Shown here: positions 8,115 through 16,899 of the stretch, one piece after another
Numbering within the stretch: position 1 is the stretch's first letter
Layout: every line of letters begins with the position of its first letter
NCBI GenBank assembly: GCA_964472385.1
Contig: CAYYLT010000004.1
Span: 1 to 34,432, forward strand
DNA length: 34,432 nucleotides
Direction: 5' to 3'
Source: JAGXLC01 sp964472385
GTDB taxonomy: Bacteria > Bacteroidota > Bacteroidia > Bacteroidales > UBA12077
Position numbers and translations under genes: made by a program
Notes under the pieces: generated by a model
Databases searched by the model: none
The model's input: only the letters and a program-made list of their open reading frames with translations
Told to the model about the DNA's origin: nothing

Positions 8115-8822
8115 TTAACCGCTTTTGAGCTCTCCTCCTCCGAATAGTGCCAAGCCTTTGATGATCAAAACGGAATCTGCTTCACTGGCAGCGCTTTCTG
8201 TACCGAGACGTTTATCCGCAAAACCTCCCAGGATAGAAACCACCTCTACCTTGATGTTCCAGTCTTTCGGCACAATAAATGTTGAACCGCCGAAAAGGTT
8301 GAAAACATCCATCACATTCTCGCCGGGGGCCAGCCCGGCATCCAAAAGATTGACCTGGGAACCGCCGAAAATGGAAGTTACCTGCCCGCCTTTGAAGGAT
8401 TGGGAGTTGATCTTTCTTTCATTGCCCCCTAAAATAGCTACCTCATCAATGCAATCAACACCAGATCCGGAAGTTGTCGGACTTTTTCGTCTTTTGATAC
8501 CCCCAAGCGATTTAAATAAGATCAATAAACCCAGGGCAATAAATATGACAGGCCAAAAGACCTCACCTAATGAATACGGAAAACCTGTTATCTTTGGTAA
8601 TAAAAAAAGTACACCCAGCAGCAACAATATCCATCCGCTGGTATGGTTCGCTTTGCTGCTTAAGAAGATGATCCCTAAAACCACCAGAATCATAGGCCAG
8701 CTAAAAAGATCACGGGCCAGTGCATCCGGTATAAAATTCATGTTCCGGGCAATTAAACCAACACCTATGAGAACCAATATGATACCCAGGATAGATCTGC
8801 CCTCTAACTTTCTTTTTTCCAT
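8115..8822 (-). CDS. LiaF-like membrane protein (DUF5668 plus LiaF C-terminal-like domain)
   Basis: The 235-residue protein has four short hydrophobic segments in the first 110 residues (ILGIILVLIGVGLIA, WPMILVVLGIIFL, WILLLLGVLFLLP, WPVIFIALGLLIL), as in DUF5668/LiaF-type N-termini. A glycine-rich beta-solenoid-like C-terminal region follows (VAILGGNERK, SIFGGSQVNL, NLFGGSTFIVP, SILGGFADKR, ALFGGGELKSG). In Firmicutes such proteins modulate LiaRS envelope-stress signalling; in Bacteroidota the role is not established. It is monocistronic here, with no response regulator or histidine kinase next to it. The ATG at 8822 starts MEKRKLEGRS, a sensible cytoplasmic N-terminus before the first helix. 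Confidence 0.85.
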   Translation of the reverse strand: MEKRKLEGRSILGIILVLIGVGLIARNMNFIPDALARDLFSWPMILVVLGIIFLSSKANHTSGWILLLLGVLFLLPKITGFPYSLGEVFWPVIFIALGLLILFKSLGGIKRRKSPTTSGSGVDCIDEVAILGGNERKINSQSFKGGQVTSIFGGSQVNLLDAGLAPGENVMDVFNLFGGSTFIVPKDWNIKVEVVSILGGFADKRLGTESAASEADSVLIIKGLALFGGGELKSG

Positions 8823-9044
8823 GCAATTATGTATTTGGCTTTTAAAAAATGCGTAAATAAAAATACAATTTTTTGTGCAATTGCAGCGGAAGGAATGAAA
8901 AAAAAAGAAGAGCTATGTTTTGAATTATAATAATACAGACCTTTGCGGGATTGCCTGCATTCATTACTCAAGCCATCGCACATTCATGAATTTCACTGTC
9001 TCGCTTATTCAGCGGGAAAGGCTGTTTGTTTATGCATCATGCAG

Positions 9045-9806
9045 TTAAATCGGTTCAACGGTTTTTTTTCGCAACCACCCCTGGCTTCCGTCAGCGAGTC
9101 TGATTTCATACCATTCGCTCATTTCATCGGCTATAAAAACTTTTGCCCCTTCGTGTATCACAAATAAGTCAGTTCCGCTTTCTGCAGGTGAACTTTTGAC
9201 AGTTACTTTCGAAGCAAACACCACGGCCTGCTTACTGTCCACTACCTCCTGTTTTTGCTTGTATGAAAATGTAAATGAGGCAATGGCAATGGCTACAGCC
9301 AGGATGCCGATCCAAAAACTGCTTTTTTTAACCTGAATGCGTTGGCTGTAAAGGTATAGGGAAAACAGAACCAAAAACAATGCAAAGGCGGTCATACTGA
9401 TAACAGCCCACATGTTGGAAGAAAAAGTATCGATTAAATTCTTTATCCATTGATTGATGAAGAACTCGGGGATCTTCTCTATCTTATCGGGGATCTGCGA
9501 TCTGGCCAGCTTCAGGTTATACTGTATGTTTTCATTTGAAGGATCCCTGAGCAGGGCCCTTTCATAATTCAGTATGGCAGGAGCCAGCTGATGGGTTTTA
9601 TAATAGGCATTTCCCAGGTTATAATATATCCCCGGGGCTTCGATTCCTTTGTTGAGTACCTGTTGGTAAAGTTTTATGGCTTGCCTGTACTCGCTTTTCC
9701 TATAATGTTTGTTGGCAGAATCCACCATAAAGCTCTCAACCTGTGCTGTTGAACCGGTGGTCAACAAAACAAGCAATGCCATAACCGTCCATACCATCTT
9801 CTTCAT
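9045..9806 (-). CDS. batE: BatE: TPR and SH3-like membrane protein
   Basis: This last gene of the Bat operon encodes a signal peptide (MKKMVWTVMALLVLLTTG), TPR repeats (about residues 25-100: ANKHYRKSEYRQAIKLYQQ, YYNLGNAYYKTHQLAPAI), two transmembrane helices (about 135-190) and a C-terminal bacterial SH3-like domain (KVTVKSSPAESGTDLFVIHEG, EWYEIRLADGSQGWLRKK). This is the standard BatE layout. Bat proteins were named for Bacteroides aerotolerance; the complex is thought to act at the inner membrane and periplasm with a MoxR ATPase. The ATG at 9806 is preferred because it places the signal peptide at the N-terminus; another ATG lies at 9821. It starts 77 nt after batD ends. Confidence 0.88.
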   Translation of the reverse strand: MKKMVWTVMALLVLLTTGSTAQVESFMVDSANKHYRKSEYRQAIKLYQQVLNKGIEAPGIYYNLGNAYYKTHQLAPAILNYERALLRDPSNENIQYNLKLARSQIPDKIEKIPEFFINQWIKNLIDTFSSNMWAVISMTAFALFLVLFSLYLYSQRIQVKKSSFWIGILAVAIAIASFTFSYKQKQEVVDSKQAVVFASKVTVKSSPAESGTDLFVIHEGAKVFIADEMSEWYEIRLADGSQGWLRKKTVEPI

Positions 9807-9883
9807 AGCAATAATTCCCATATGGTGTCATTTTTAATTAACCAGGGCAAACCCCTGCTCGTATCTGACTTTATGGACAAACC

Positions 9884-11707
9884 CTACTTAAGCTTTTGTT
9901 GCAACCGGCTGATGATGGCGATAGCATTGTTATACAATTCATCCCTCTTTTCTGCTTCGCCTGAGGGTGCGTATCTTGCAAATTCGCAATTATCGAGCAA
10001 TTCCAGAAATTGCGTTGTATCATGCTCAGGTATCTGTTTTTTCCTTAATGTATCCTGAATATTTTCCCTGGAAAGCTCCGCTACCGGAATGCCTAGCTTA
10101 TCACTCATATAACCCCATAGCGCTTTAAGGGTTTCTTCGTAGAATTTATCCTTGTCATCTTCCTTTAAATATTTGGAGGCTATTTTTAGCCGGCGTTTTG
10201 CATATTTATTGGCTTTTTTATTTTTTAGAGCTGCCATGTCAGCGTTCTCCCTGACCTTCTTCCTCCGGATTACAAATACAGCCAGAAATATAGCCAGAGA
10301 ACCGGTATATAATGCTAAAAACCGGTTTGAACCAAACAAAAATTCTCCCTGCTCTTTATACCGGAAATCTTCGGTTTGAATATACCGGATATCGCTTCCA
10401 ATAATATTGACATCCTGTTTGGAATAAGAAGCCGAAACCTGCCTGCTGGTATCCCCTTCACCTTTATTTACATGCAATGTAAGCGGCTGGGATTGCAAGG
10501 TATGATAACTGTCTTTAGCCGGGTCAAAATAGGACATTTTGACGGGTGGAATGTTGTATTCCCCTGCATGTCTTGGAATGATCAGATATTCAATGGTTTT
10601 TGTTCCGCTTGCTCCTGATGGTGTAACTTTGATGTTGTTGGAGACTTTGGGATCATAAACTTCAAGATCAGGAGGGAAATTAACTCTGGGCGGTTCCAGA
10701 ACTTTAAGGTTACCGTTACCGGTAATATTGATTTCTAAGGTAACACCTTCATTGGTTTTAACCGATTGTTTGTTCATGGAGGCATCCATCCTGTAGTTTC
10801 CCACACCGCCGGTAAAATCAAGGGGCTTATCTGAGGGAAGGGTATGGACATTGATCTGCATCGGACGGCTTGAAAGGGGCATTTTAACATTTTTGTACGA
10901 ACCGAAAAAATTATCAAATATACTGCGGCTCTGACTTTTGACTTTTTTTTGCACAATACAATCCACCTCAAAGGGGCCGATGGTTATGTTTCCTGTTTTT
11001 TGGGGAAAAAGAAGATATTTCTTCAATATGCCGGTACCATAGATTTCCCCGTTGACATTTTCTTTTTCCAGATGCCGCAGGGGCTGGGTTTCGATCTCCT
11101 GTTTGTAGAATCCTTCAAAATTGGGAAACTTGATGTTTTCCAGTCCTGATATATTGAGTTTGGAATACAGTTTTATGGTTGCCACAAGGGGTTCTTCGCG
11201 GTATACATTGCTTTTGTTCACCAATATTCTGACAAACAGATCATCACTTTGTGCATTTTGGGTTTTGCTTTGCGTACTGCTTTCCCTCGCCGATTCTGCA
11301 TTTTGTTGCTGCTTTTCCTGGGATTTCTCCTGGCCGATCACTTCAATCTTTAGGGGTTTGGATTTGTAGGTTTTCCCATCTACCTGGATTTTTGCCGGAG
11401 AGATTGTAAATTCACCGGCTTTATTTGCTTCCAGTACAAAAGTAAATTGAAGCTGGTAGGTTCTGGTCATCTGTCCATTTATGACACTGACGTTCTGGCT
11501 TGTCGATCTGCTGGGACCGGCAAGAATGTTAAAATTTTGAATATTTGGAGGTTCAAAGTTTTCAGCTTTGGTATTGACCGTATAGGTTAAACGAAAGCGC
11601 TGACCGGATTTTACCACATTGGGCGCTTCTCCGGTAAATTGAACGTCATTAGCCCATAATGGCCTGATAATAAAGACCAGTAGTATGATGATCACATGTA
11701 ATCTCAT
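9884..11707 (-). CDS. batD: BatD: large periplasmic protein of the Bat operon
   Basis: This BatD-family protein of about 607 residues has a signal peptide (MRLHVIIILLVFIIRPLWA). A long beta-rich periplasmic region follows, beginning FTGEAPNVVKSGQRFRLTYTV. A transmembrane helix sits near residue 460 (FLALYTGSLAIFLAVFVI), followed by a basic linker and a cytoplasmic helical tail (WGYMSDKLGIPVAELSREN). The first open codon is a TTG at 11725. The ATG at 11707, 12 nt past the batC stop, is the better start. BatD is the presumed scaffold that links the von Willebrand proteins to the periplasm. The residue content shows no catalytic site. Confidence 0.9.
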   Translation of the reverse strand: MRLHVIIILLVFIIRPLWANDVQFTGEAPNVVKSGQRFRLTYTVNTKAENFEPPNIQNFNILAGPSRSTSQNVSVINGQMTRTYQLQFTFVLEANKAGEFTISPAKIQVDGKTYKSKPLKIEVIGQEKSQEKQQQNAESARESSTQSKTQNAQSDDLFVRILVNKSNVYREEPLVATIKLYSKLNISGLENIKFPNFEGFYKQEIETQPLRHLEKENVNGEIYGTGILKKYLLFPQKTGNITIGPFEVDCIVQKKVKSQSRSIFDNFFGSYKNVKMPLSSRPMQINVHTLPSDKPLDFTGGVGNYRMDASMNKQSVKTNEGVTLEINITGNGNLKVLEPPRVNFPPDLEVYDPKVSNNIKVTPSGASGTKTIEYLIIPRHAGEYNIPPVKMSYFDPAKDSYHTLQSQPLTLHVNKGEGDTSRQVSASYSKQDVNIIGSDIRYIQTEDFRYKEQGEFLFGSNRFLALYTGSLAIFLAVFVIRRKKVRENADMAALKNKKANKYAKRRLKIASKYLKEDDKDKFYEETLKALWGYMSDKLGIPVAELSRENIQDTLRKKQIPEHDTTQFLELLDNCEFARYAPSGEAEKRDELYNNAIAIISRLQQKLK

Positions 11708-11718
11708 CCTGTTGTGAA

Positions 11719-12468
11719 TTACCAATTTTTACCCGATTTTGCACTTGCAGCTTGTACTTCTTTCTTTTTTAGCTTTTTTTGCAATTCCCGTTCGTCATTC
11801 TCAAGCGCCTGCAGCAACCTTCTGGCGTCCTGCTTTGAAATACGATCTTTCCGTGGCTGCTGTTGGTTTTGGTTTTGATTTTGCTTTTTTTGCTGGTTTT
11901 GCTGCTTCTTATCCTCGTTTTCCCTTTGCTGTTGCTGATTATTTTGTTCTTGCTGTTGTTTGTCCTTTTGATCCTGATTCTTTTGATCCTGGTTTTTCTG
12001 CTGGTTTTTATTTTGGTTTTGTTTTTGTTGCTGCTGTTGTTTTAGCTTTCTCAAAGCATAGGTCAGGTTGTGCTTGGTTTCCATATCCTTGGGATTGTGT
12101 TTCAACGCATTTTTGTAAGCATCTATACTTTCTTTGATATTTTCCGCTTTGAGAAGCGAATTGCCCAGGTTATGATAAGCCCTGGCAAGTTCTTCATCCG
12201 ACAAATCGCGGTTTGTCAGCGCAGAAAACTGTTTTGCGGCTTCCTGGTATTTCGACTGTTTATAAATCGCATCACCCATATTAAAGATCGCTTTATAGGA
12301 ATTGGGAGCTTTTTCTATTGCTTTTCGGTAATTGACTTCGGATTGTGTATAGGCCTTTTCATTAAAAGCATCATTTCCTTGCCGGATATATTTCCTTTCG
12401 CTTTGTGGCAAAGCGTTTATCGATACAACCGACATCAATAGCAAGATAACATATTTCCTGAATACCAT
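11719..12468 (-). CDS. batC: BatC: TPR protein with Q/N-rich linker
   Basis: After a signal peptide (VFRKYVILLLMSVVSINALPQ) come about three TPR units (residues 25-140: GNDAFNEKAYTQSEVNYRKA, GDAIYKQSKYQEAAKQF, GNSLLKAENIKESIDAYKNA). Next is a roughly 70-residue low-complexity stretch of Gln, Asn and Lys, then a charged C-terminal helix (DARRLLQALENDERELQKKLKKK). This is the typical BatC form. A GTG at 12474 overlaps the batB stop, but ATG at 12468 is better placed: it follows AGGAGGTGAT, a full Shine-Dalgarno sequence made from the last two arginine codons and stop of batB. Strong Shine-Dalgarno sites are uncommon in Bacteroidota. Confidence 0.9.
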   Translation of the reverse strand: MVFRKYVILLLMSVVSINALPQSERKYIRQGNDAFNEKAYTQSEVNYRKAIEKAPNSYKAIFNMGDAIYKQSKYQEAAKQFSALTNRDLSDEELARAYHNLGNSLLKAENIKESIDAYKNALKHNPKDMETKHNLTYALRKLKQQQQQKQNQNKNQQKNQDQKNQDQKDKQQQEQNNQQQQRENEDKKQQNQQKKQNQNQNQQQPRKDRISKQDARRLLQALENDERELQKKLKKKEVQAASAKSGKNW

Positions 12469-12470
12469 AA

Positions 12471-13508
12471 TCACCTCCTGACATTAAACAGGTTAAACTT
12501 CATAAGTCTTTTGTTTTTTCGCTCAAGCAGGATCAGATCAACCATCAGAAAGATCAATGCAAGCGCTATCAGATACTGGAATCTGTGCTGGTAATCGGTA
12601 TATACTTTCGATTCTATTTCCTTCTGATCCATTTTGCTGATCTCTTCAAAAAGTTCATTCAACCCTGTACGGGCATTGTTTGCATGGATATAAGTTCCCT
12701 TACCACGGGCTGCGAGCATTTTCAGGGTTTGTTCATCCAGCTTGCTGACCACGACATTTCCCTGTTGGTCTTTCTGAAATACGGGAGAGCCACCCTGCTT
12801 CCTGACGGGAATGGGCGATCCGCTGAGATCTCCCATGCCTATGGTGTGAATGGTGATCCCTTTTTCATTTGCATTCTCTGCAGCCTCGATGGCATTGCCT
12901 TCATGATTCTCCCCGTCTGTGATCACAATCAGCGCCTTATCCAGTTCACTTTGCTCATCAAAAGAACGGACTGCCAGATCAATGGCCGAGCCAATAGCAG
13001 TGCCCTGCCTGGGAACAATGTCGGTATTGATGGATGACATGTACATTTTCACTGCCGAATAATCTGTTGTTAAAGGTACCTGAATGTAAGCATCACCAGC
13101 AAAAACGATCAGCCCGATCTTATCATTGCTCAATTGATCCACCATTTTGGCGATGGCCCTTTTGGCTCTTTCCAGCCGGTTGGGTTCTATATCCTCAGCC
13201 AGCATGCTATTGGACACATCCAGCGCAATGATGAGCTCCACACCTTCACGTTTGACTTTTTTTAGTTTTGATCCGAATTGGGGATCAGCAAGGGCAAAGA
13301 TCACCGAGGTCAAAGCAAGTATGAGCAGAATGAATTTTATCACAGGCCTCAAGGTTGACACGTAAGGCATTAGCTGATTGATTATCGGGGGATTCCCAAA
13401 GCGCTTTAGTGCCTTTTTACGCCAGTATAATCCGATCGCAAAAAGAATCACCAAAACAGGTATGATCAATAATCCATATAAATAGGCTTCATGGCCAAAT
13501 TTAAACAT
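12471..13508 (-). CDS. batB: BatB: von Willebrand factor A membrane protein
   Basis: The 345-residue protein has two N-terminal hydrophobic segments (about 10-28 and 57-73), a von Willebrand A domain (about 90-290) and a C-terminal transmembrane helix (about 312-328). The metal-dependent adhesion site is intact: Asp97, Ser99 and Ser101 in DVSNS, plus the later ITDGEN motif. VWA proteins of this type sit in the inner membrane with their A domain facing the periplasm, and are thought to work with MoxR-class ATPases. The stop overlaps the batC leader, and the start follows the batA stop by 13 nt, so translation is closely coupled. Confidence 0.92.
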   Translation of the reverse strand: MFKFGHEAYLYGLLIIPVLVILFAIGLYWRKKALKRFGNPPIINQLMPYVSTLRPVIKFILLILALTSVIFALADPQFGSKLKKVKREGVELIIALDVSNSMLAEDIEPNRLERAKRAIAKMVDQLSNDKIGLIVFAGDAYIQVPLTTDYSAVKMYMSSINTDIVPRQGTAIGSAIDLAVRSFDEQSELDKALIVITDGENHEGNAIEAAENANEKGITIHTIGMGDLSGSPIPVRKQGGSPVFQKDQQGNVVVSKLDEQTLKMLAARGKGTYIHANNARTGLNELFEEISKMDQKEIESKVYTDYQHRFQYLIALALIFLMVDLILLERKNKRLMKFNLFNVRR

Positions 13509-13521
13509 AGTCCTGTTCCGT

Positions 13522-14517
13522 TTAGGGTATACTCCTCATCACTGTGGATTTGAGTAAAATTTCCGTTAATAACAACAACGCTGCCGTCAGGGCAAAGCTA
13601 AGGTACTCCTCACTTTTTTCGCTGTATTCTTTCACTTCTATTTTTGTCTTCTCCATTTCATCGATCTGCCGGTAGATGCTTTTCAGCTTTTGGTTGTCTG
13701 TAGCTCTAAAGTAAGTTCCTTCCGTTTCTTCTGCTATCTTCCGGAGCACTTCTTCGTCAATTTCCACTTTCATGTTTTTATAGCGTATGCCATAAGGTGT
13801 AGGGATCGGGTAGGGGGCCTCCCCTCGGCTGCCCACACCAATGGTATATACTCGAATATCGAAGGTTTTGGCTATCTCGGCAGCGGTTTCAGGAGCAATG
13901 CTACCCTGGTTGTTCACCCCGTCGGTCAGCAGTATGACTACTTTGCTCTCGGTCTGGCTGTCTTTTAATCTGTTGATAGCTGTAGCCAGTCCCATGCCAA
14001 TGGCAGTTCCATCTTTTATCATTCCGCTTTCAATATCTTCAAAAAGATTGATCAATACCGTATGATCTGTTGTTAGCGGACACTGGGTAAAACTTTCCCC
14101 GCTGAAAACAACCAGTCCTATCCGGTCGTTGGGCCGGCCGTGTATAAAATCATTGGCAATATCTTTGGAAGCCTCCAGGCGATTGGGATTAAAATCTTTT
14201 GCCAGCATACTGCTTGAAATATCAAGGGCCATGACAATGTCAATCCCTTCTGTGGTGACGTCTTTCCAGTTCATGGTCGATTGAGGCCTTGCCAGTGCCA
14301 AAATCAGCAAAGCTATTCCTATCATCCTCAAGGCAAATAAGACATGCTTCAGGTAGTATTTATAAGATGTTCCGGCATTTCTCAGACCATTGATGGTCGA
14401 TATCTGTATGCTGGCTGCAGATGATCTGTGCTTGATGATATACCAGACTACACCAGGTACAATCAGTATCAATAAGAACAATAGTTCCGGATTGGCAAAA
14501 TTTACATTGCTCATCAT
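13522..14517 (-). CDS. batA: BatA: von Willebrand factor A membrane protein
   Basis: This 331-residue paralogue of BatB has N-terminal helices near residues 10-28 and 57-75, a VWA domain from about 90 to 285 and a C-terminal helix near 305-322. The metal site Asp99-x-Ser101-x-Ser103 (DISSS) and the LLTDGVNN motif are intact. The start ATGATGA overlaps the stop of the upstream gene, a coupled arrangement; ATG at 14514 is the alternative. BatA and BatB are presumed to form the VWA core of the Bat complex. Confidence 0.92.
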   Translation of the reverse strand: MMSNVNFANPELLFLLILIVPGVVWYIIKHRSSAASIQISTINGLRNAGTSYKYYLKHVLFALRMIGIALLILALARPQSTMNWKDVTTEGIDIVMALDISSSMLAKDFNPNRLEASKDIANDFIHGRPNDRIGLVVFSGESFTQCPLTTDHTVLINLFEDIESGMIKDGTAIGMGLATAINRLKDSQTESKVVILLTDGVNNQGSIAPETAAEIAKTFDIRVYTIGVGSRGEAPYPIPTPYGIRYKNMKVEIDEEVLRKIAEETEGTYFRATDNQKLKSIYRQIDEMEKTKIEVKEYSEKSEEYLSFALTAALLLLTEILLKSTVMRSIP

Positions 14518-15539
14518 GGCTTATCTTCAGATGTTTTATCATTCGTTACCGGCACCTTGGTATTGTCAAACGGTGCATCAGATTTTTCCTGTGCTGGAAC
14601 GTATTGTGTCTTGCTGACAAAATCATAGGCAAACTCCATACATTGCTCATTCTCCGTGGGAGAAGGTATAAGCTTGGCAAATTTTACCAGATCTCCTAAC
14701 CGCAGCGTATCTTCCAACCTTTTGAAAAGCTGGTCATCGGAAAACTCATTGGATTTTAATGCATCGAGTATTTCATCCGTTGTCCGTTCAAGGGTTTTTA
14801 TTTTGTAGCGCATCCACAGGTAAGTTCTAAGTATTTCGGTCAACCGGATATAGTATGCTTTAACCCGGTCGTGTTGCCATAGCCGTTCGCGTTTCAGTTT
14901 ATCCAGTTCACGCCGGGCGTAAACATGGGCAGGTTCAGCAGGTTTGCGGGGTTGGAGAAGGGGTTGCTGCTTTTTGCGTTTGCGCAGGATATAATAGATC
15001 CCGCCGATGATTAAGACTAAACCGAGAAAAGCCAGGATATAGGGCAGGGCTTCCCGGAAAGTTACAGGAGCCCCAAAAGGTGATTTGATATCGAAGATTT
15101 GTGTGGTAGTATCAACCTGTACGGGCTGAACTGCCAGCGCCAGCGGTGGGGTTGCCATGCTGTCGGAACTTCCCTTGCGATGGTAAGTGAATTTCATGGG
15201 CTCCCATTCTACGCGTCCTGTATCAAAACTGGTGAGCAAGATGCGCTGACGGATTTCCAAATGCTGGCCTTCCAGTGCTGTGGTATCTTTTGGATAGGTT
15301 TTGATGATCTCTATTGCTGAAGGCTTTTGCTTTTCAATCACAGGGAAGTTAACCCTTGCTCCTTCCGGCTGGGTGACATGAAGATTCAGATAGACCTGAT
15401 CTCCGATTAATATGCTGTTGGAATCAAGCTTTGCGTCTACCCGGAAGGATTGTCCACAAGCGAAAGCATAGGTGGCCAATACAAAGAACCATGTGAAAAT
15501 CATCCTGCTCAATAATCCATGTTTATTCCGCATAGTCAT
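14514..15539 (-). CDS. BatD-like/DUF4381-like single-span membrane protein of the Bat operon
   Basis: A 341-residue protein with a signal peptide (MIFTWFFVLATYAFACG), a periplasmic beta-rich region (about 35-165), one transmembrane helix (about 170-192: YILAFLGLVLIIGGIYYIL), and a basic cytoplasmic helical tail. The tail has a segment (VKAYYIRLTEILRTYLWMRY) that resembles the helical part of DUF4381/BatD-tail proteins of MoxR-VWA operons. It lies between the DUF58 gene and batA, its usual place in Bacteroidota. It ends in an overlap with the batA start and begins 8 nt after the DUF58 stop. Function is presumed structural; no catalytic motif is visible. Confidence 0.8.
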   Translation of the reverse strand: MTMRNKHGLLSRMIFTWFFVLATYAFACGQSFRVDAKLDSNSILIGDQVYLNLHVTQPEGARVNFPVIEKQKPSAIEIIKTYPKDTTALEGQHLEIRQRILLTSFDTGRVEWEPMKFTYHRKGSSDSMATPPLALAVQPVQVDTTTQIFDIKSPFGAPVTFREALPYILAFLGLVLIIGGIYYILRKRKKQQPLLQPRKPAEPAHVYARRELDKLKRERLWQHDRVKAYYIRLTEILRTYLWMRYKIKTLERTTDEILDALKSNEFSDDQLFKRLEDTLRLGDLVKFAKLIPSPTENEQCMEFAYDFVSKTQYVPAQEKSDAPFDNTKVPVTNDKTSEDKP

Positions 15540-15547
15540 CCTTCCTG

Positions 15548-16432
15548 TTATCTTCTTTTGAACAAGCTGATCAATGGTTTGACATAATCTTCATCGGTGG
15601 CAACGGTAACAAAATCAACTCCGGAATGTGAAAAAACCGACTTGATTTGCTGATAGGTTGTATTCCACCATTTCTCATAATGATTTCTGACCCGTTTGCT
15701 GGAGGAGTCCACCCAGATATCATCCCCGGTTTCGGCATCTTTCAATCTGATCAAACCGGTGGCTGGCAAACGGGTTTCTCTTGGGTCGTATATCTGCAAT
15801 CCAATAATATCATGCTTATTATTGGCGATACGCAGGGATTCTTCGTAATTCATCCGGTAGCTGGAAGGATCCTGATCGAAGAAGTCTGAGATGACGAATG
15901 CAGTGCATCGCTTCTTGATGACATTTGTAAGGTATTTTAAGGCTTCAGATATATTGGTGCGGCTGCTTTTGGGAGAAAACTCTATCAATTCTCTGATAAT
16001 TCTTAAAATATGTTTGCGCCCTTTCTGAGGTGGAATAAACTTTTCTATCCGGTCACTGAAGAGGATCACACCAATCTTGTCGTTATTTTGTATTGCAGAA
16101 AAAGAGAGCACTGCGCTAATTTCCGTAATAAGGTTTTTTTTCAGTTGGGTTGTTGTGCCGAAGACCCTGGAATTGCTGACATCTATCATGAGCATGACGG
16201 TTAATTCCCGTTCTTCCTCATGAATTTTTATATAGGGGTGATTAAAGCGGGCTGTCACATTCCAGTCAATATTCCTGATATCATCCCCGTATTGATATTC
16301 CCTTACTTCGCTGAATGACATACCCCGTCCTTTAAAAGCACTGTGATATTCTCCGGCAAATATGTTTTTGGAAAGTCCCCGTGTCTTAATCTCAATTTTT
16401 CGGACCTTCTTCAGCAGTTCAGTAGTTTCCAA
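15548..16432 (-). CDS. DUF58 protein of the MoxR/Bat operon, TTG start
   Basis: A DUF58 protein with a VWA-like fold that normally partners MoxR. The core motif KGRGMSFSEVREYQYGD (about residues 35-52) followed by IRNIDWNVTARF is diagnostic, and a degenerate metal site DVSNS lies near 85. Homologues begin METTELLKKVRKIE; here the same residues are preceded by a TTG at 16432, giving 294 residues and an 8-nt gap after the upstream stop. A longer frame from ATG 16498 would overlap the upstream gene by 59 nt and add untypical sequence, so TTG is the likely start. No membrane segment is seen; it is probably cytoplasmic. Confidence 0.88.
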   Translation of the reverse strand: METTELLKKVRKIEIKTRGLSKNIFAGEYHSAFKGRGMSFSEVREYQYGDDIRNIDWNVTARFNHPYIKIHEEERELTVMLMIDVSNSRVFGTTTQLKKNLITEISAVLSFSAIQNNDKIGVILFSDRIEKFIPPQKGRKHILRIIRELIEFSPKSSRTNISEALKYLTNVIKKRCTAFVISDFFDQDPSSYRMNYEESLRIANNKHDIIGLQIYDPRETRLPATGLIRLKDAETGDDIWVDSSSKRVRNHYEKWWNTTYQQIKSVFSHSGVDFVTVATDEDYVKPLISLFKRR

Positions 16433-16439
16433 AATCGTT

Positions 16440-16874
16440 CTAGTTTTTAATCCGCGAAGTTTTGATTGTAAAAAACCATTCCTTTTTCTCCAGCTCAATC
16501 AAATAGTTATAAGATTGATCTGCAGCATAATCAATCCACGTCAGATCCTTTTGGTATTCATACTCCCTGTTTAATTTCTTTTGCATGCTGTTTAACAGGG
16601 CGTAATCACACATCAGTTTGGTATATTGACATTTCCCGTCTTTGTCAAGGATAAAAAGCATGGTTTTGGTATTGTCCATATTCTCATATTTAAGAAAATG
16701 GTGATTATCGGTTTTGACCTCCTTGGTAAAGAACAATTCCTTGTCCGATTCCTGCATCATATCTTTGATTTCTTCTTTGTTATTGCCGATAAAATGCTGG
16801 CCATAGACAAAAGAGAGGGATATGAAGAGGAAAAAGATGCAAGTTAAAGAAAGCTGTTTCATAGATTTTGGCAT
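16440..16874 (-). CDS. Small secreted protein inserted between moxR and the DUF58 gene
   Basis: A protein of about 144 residues whose N-terminus is a signal peptide (MKQLSLTCIFFLFISLSFVYG); the mature part is mixed charged and aromatic. I do not recognise a family. Its strand and position inside the moxR-Bat operon are clear: it begins 25 nt after the moxR stop and ends 8 nt before the DUF58 start. ATG at 16874 is used; ATG at 16862 is also possible. The text (NHHFLKYENMDNTKTMLFIL, DKDGKCQYTKLMCDYALLNS) suggests a compact periplasmic domain, possibly two strands and helices. Such an insert is not part of the usual Bat operon as I know it. Confidence 0.75.
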   Translation of the reverse strand: MPKSMKQLSLTCIFFLFISLSFVYGQHFIGNNKEEIKDMMQESDKELFFTKEVKTDNHHFLKYENMDNTKTMLFILDKDGKCQYTKLMCDYALLNSMQKKLNREYEYQKDLTWIDYAADQSYNYLIELEKKEWFFTIKTSRIKN

Positions 16875-16899
16875 TAAAACAATGCAATCCGTATAACCA

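Noticed and set aside
11863..12045. Leucine-rich ORF on the plus strand opposite batC
   Set aside because: It is the antisense of the Gln/Asn/Lys-rich codons of batC; low-complexity shadow, not a membrane protein.
16433..16498. Longer DUF58 start at ATG 16498
   Set aside because: It overlaps the upstream gene by 59 nt in another frame and adds residues that do not match the usual family N-terminus.
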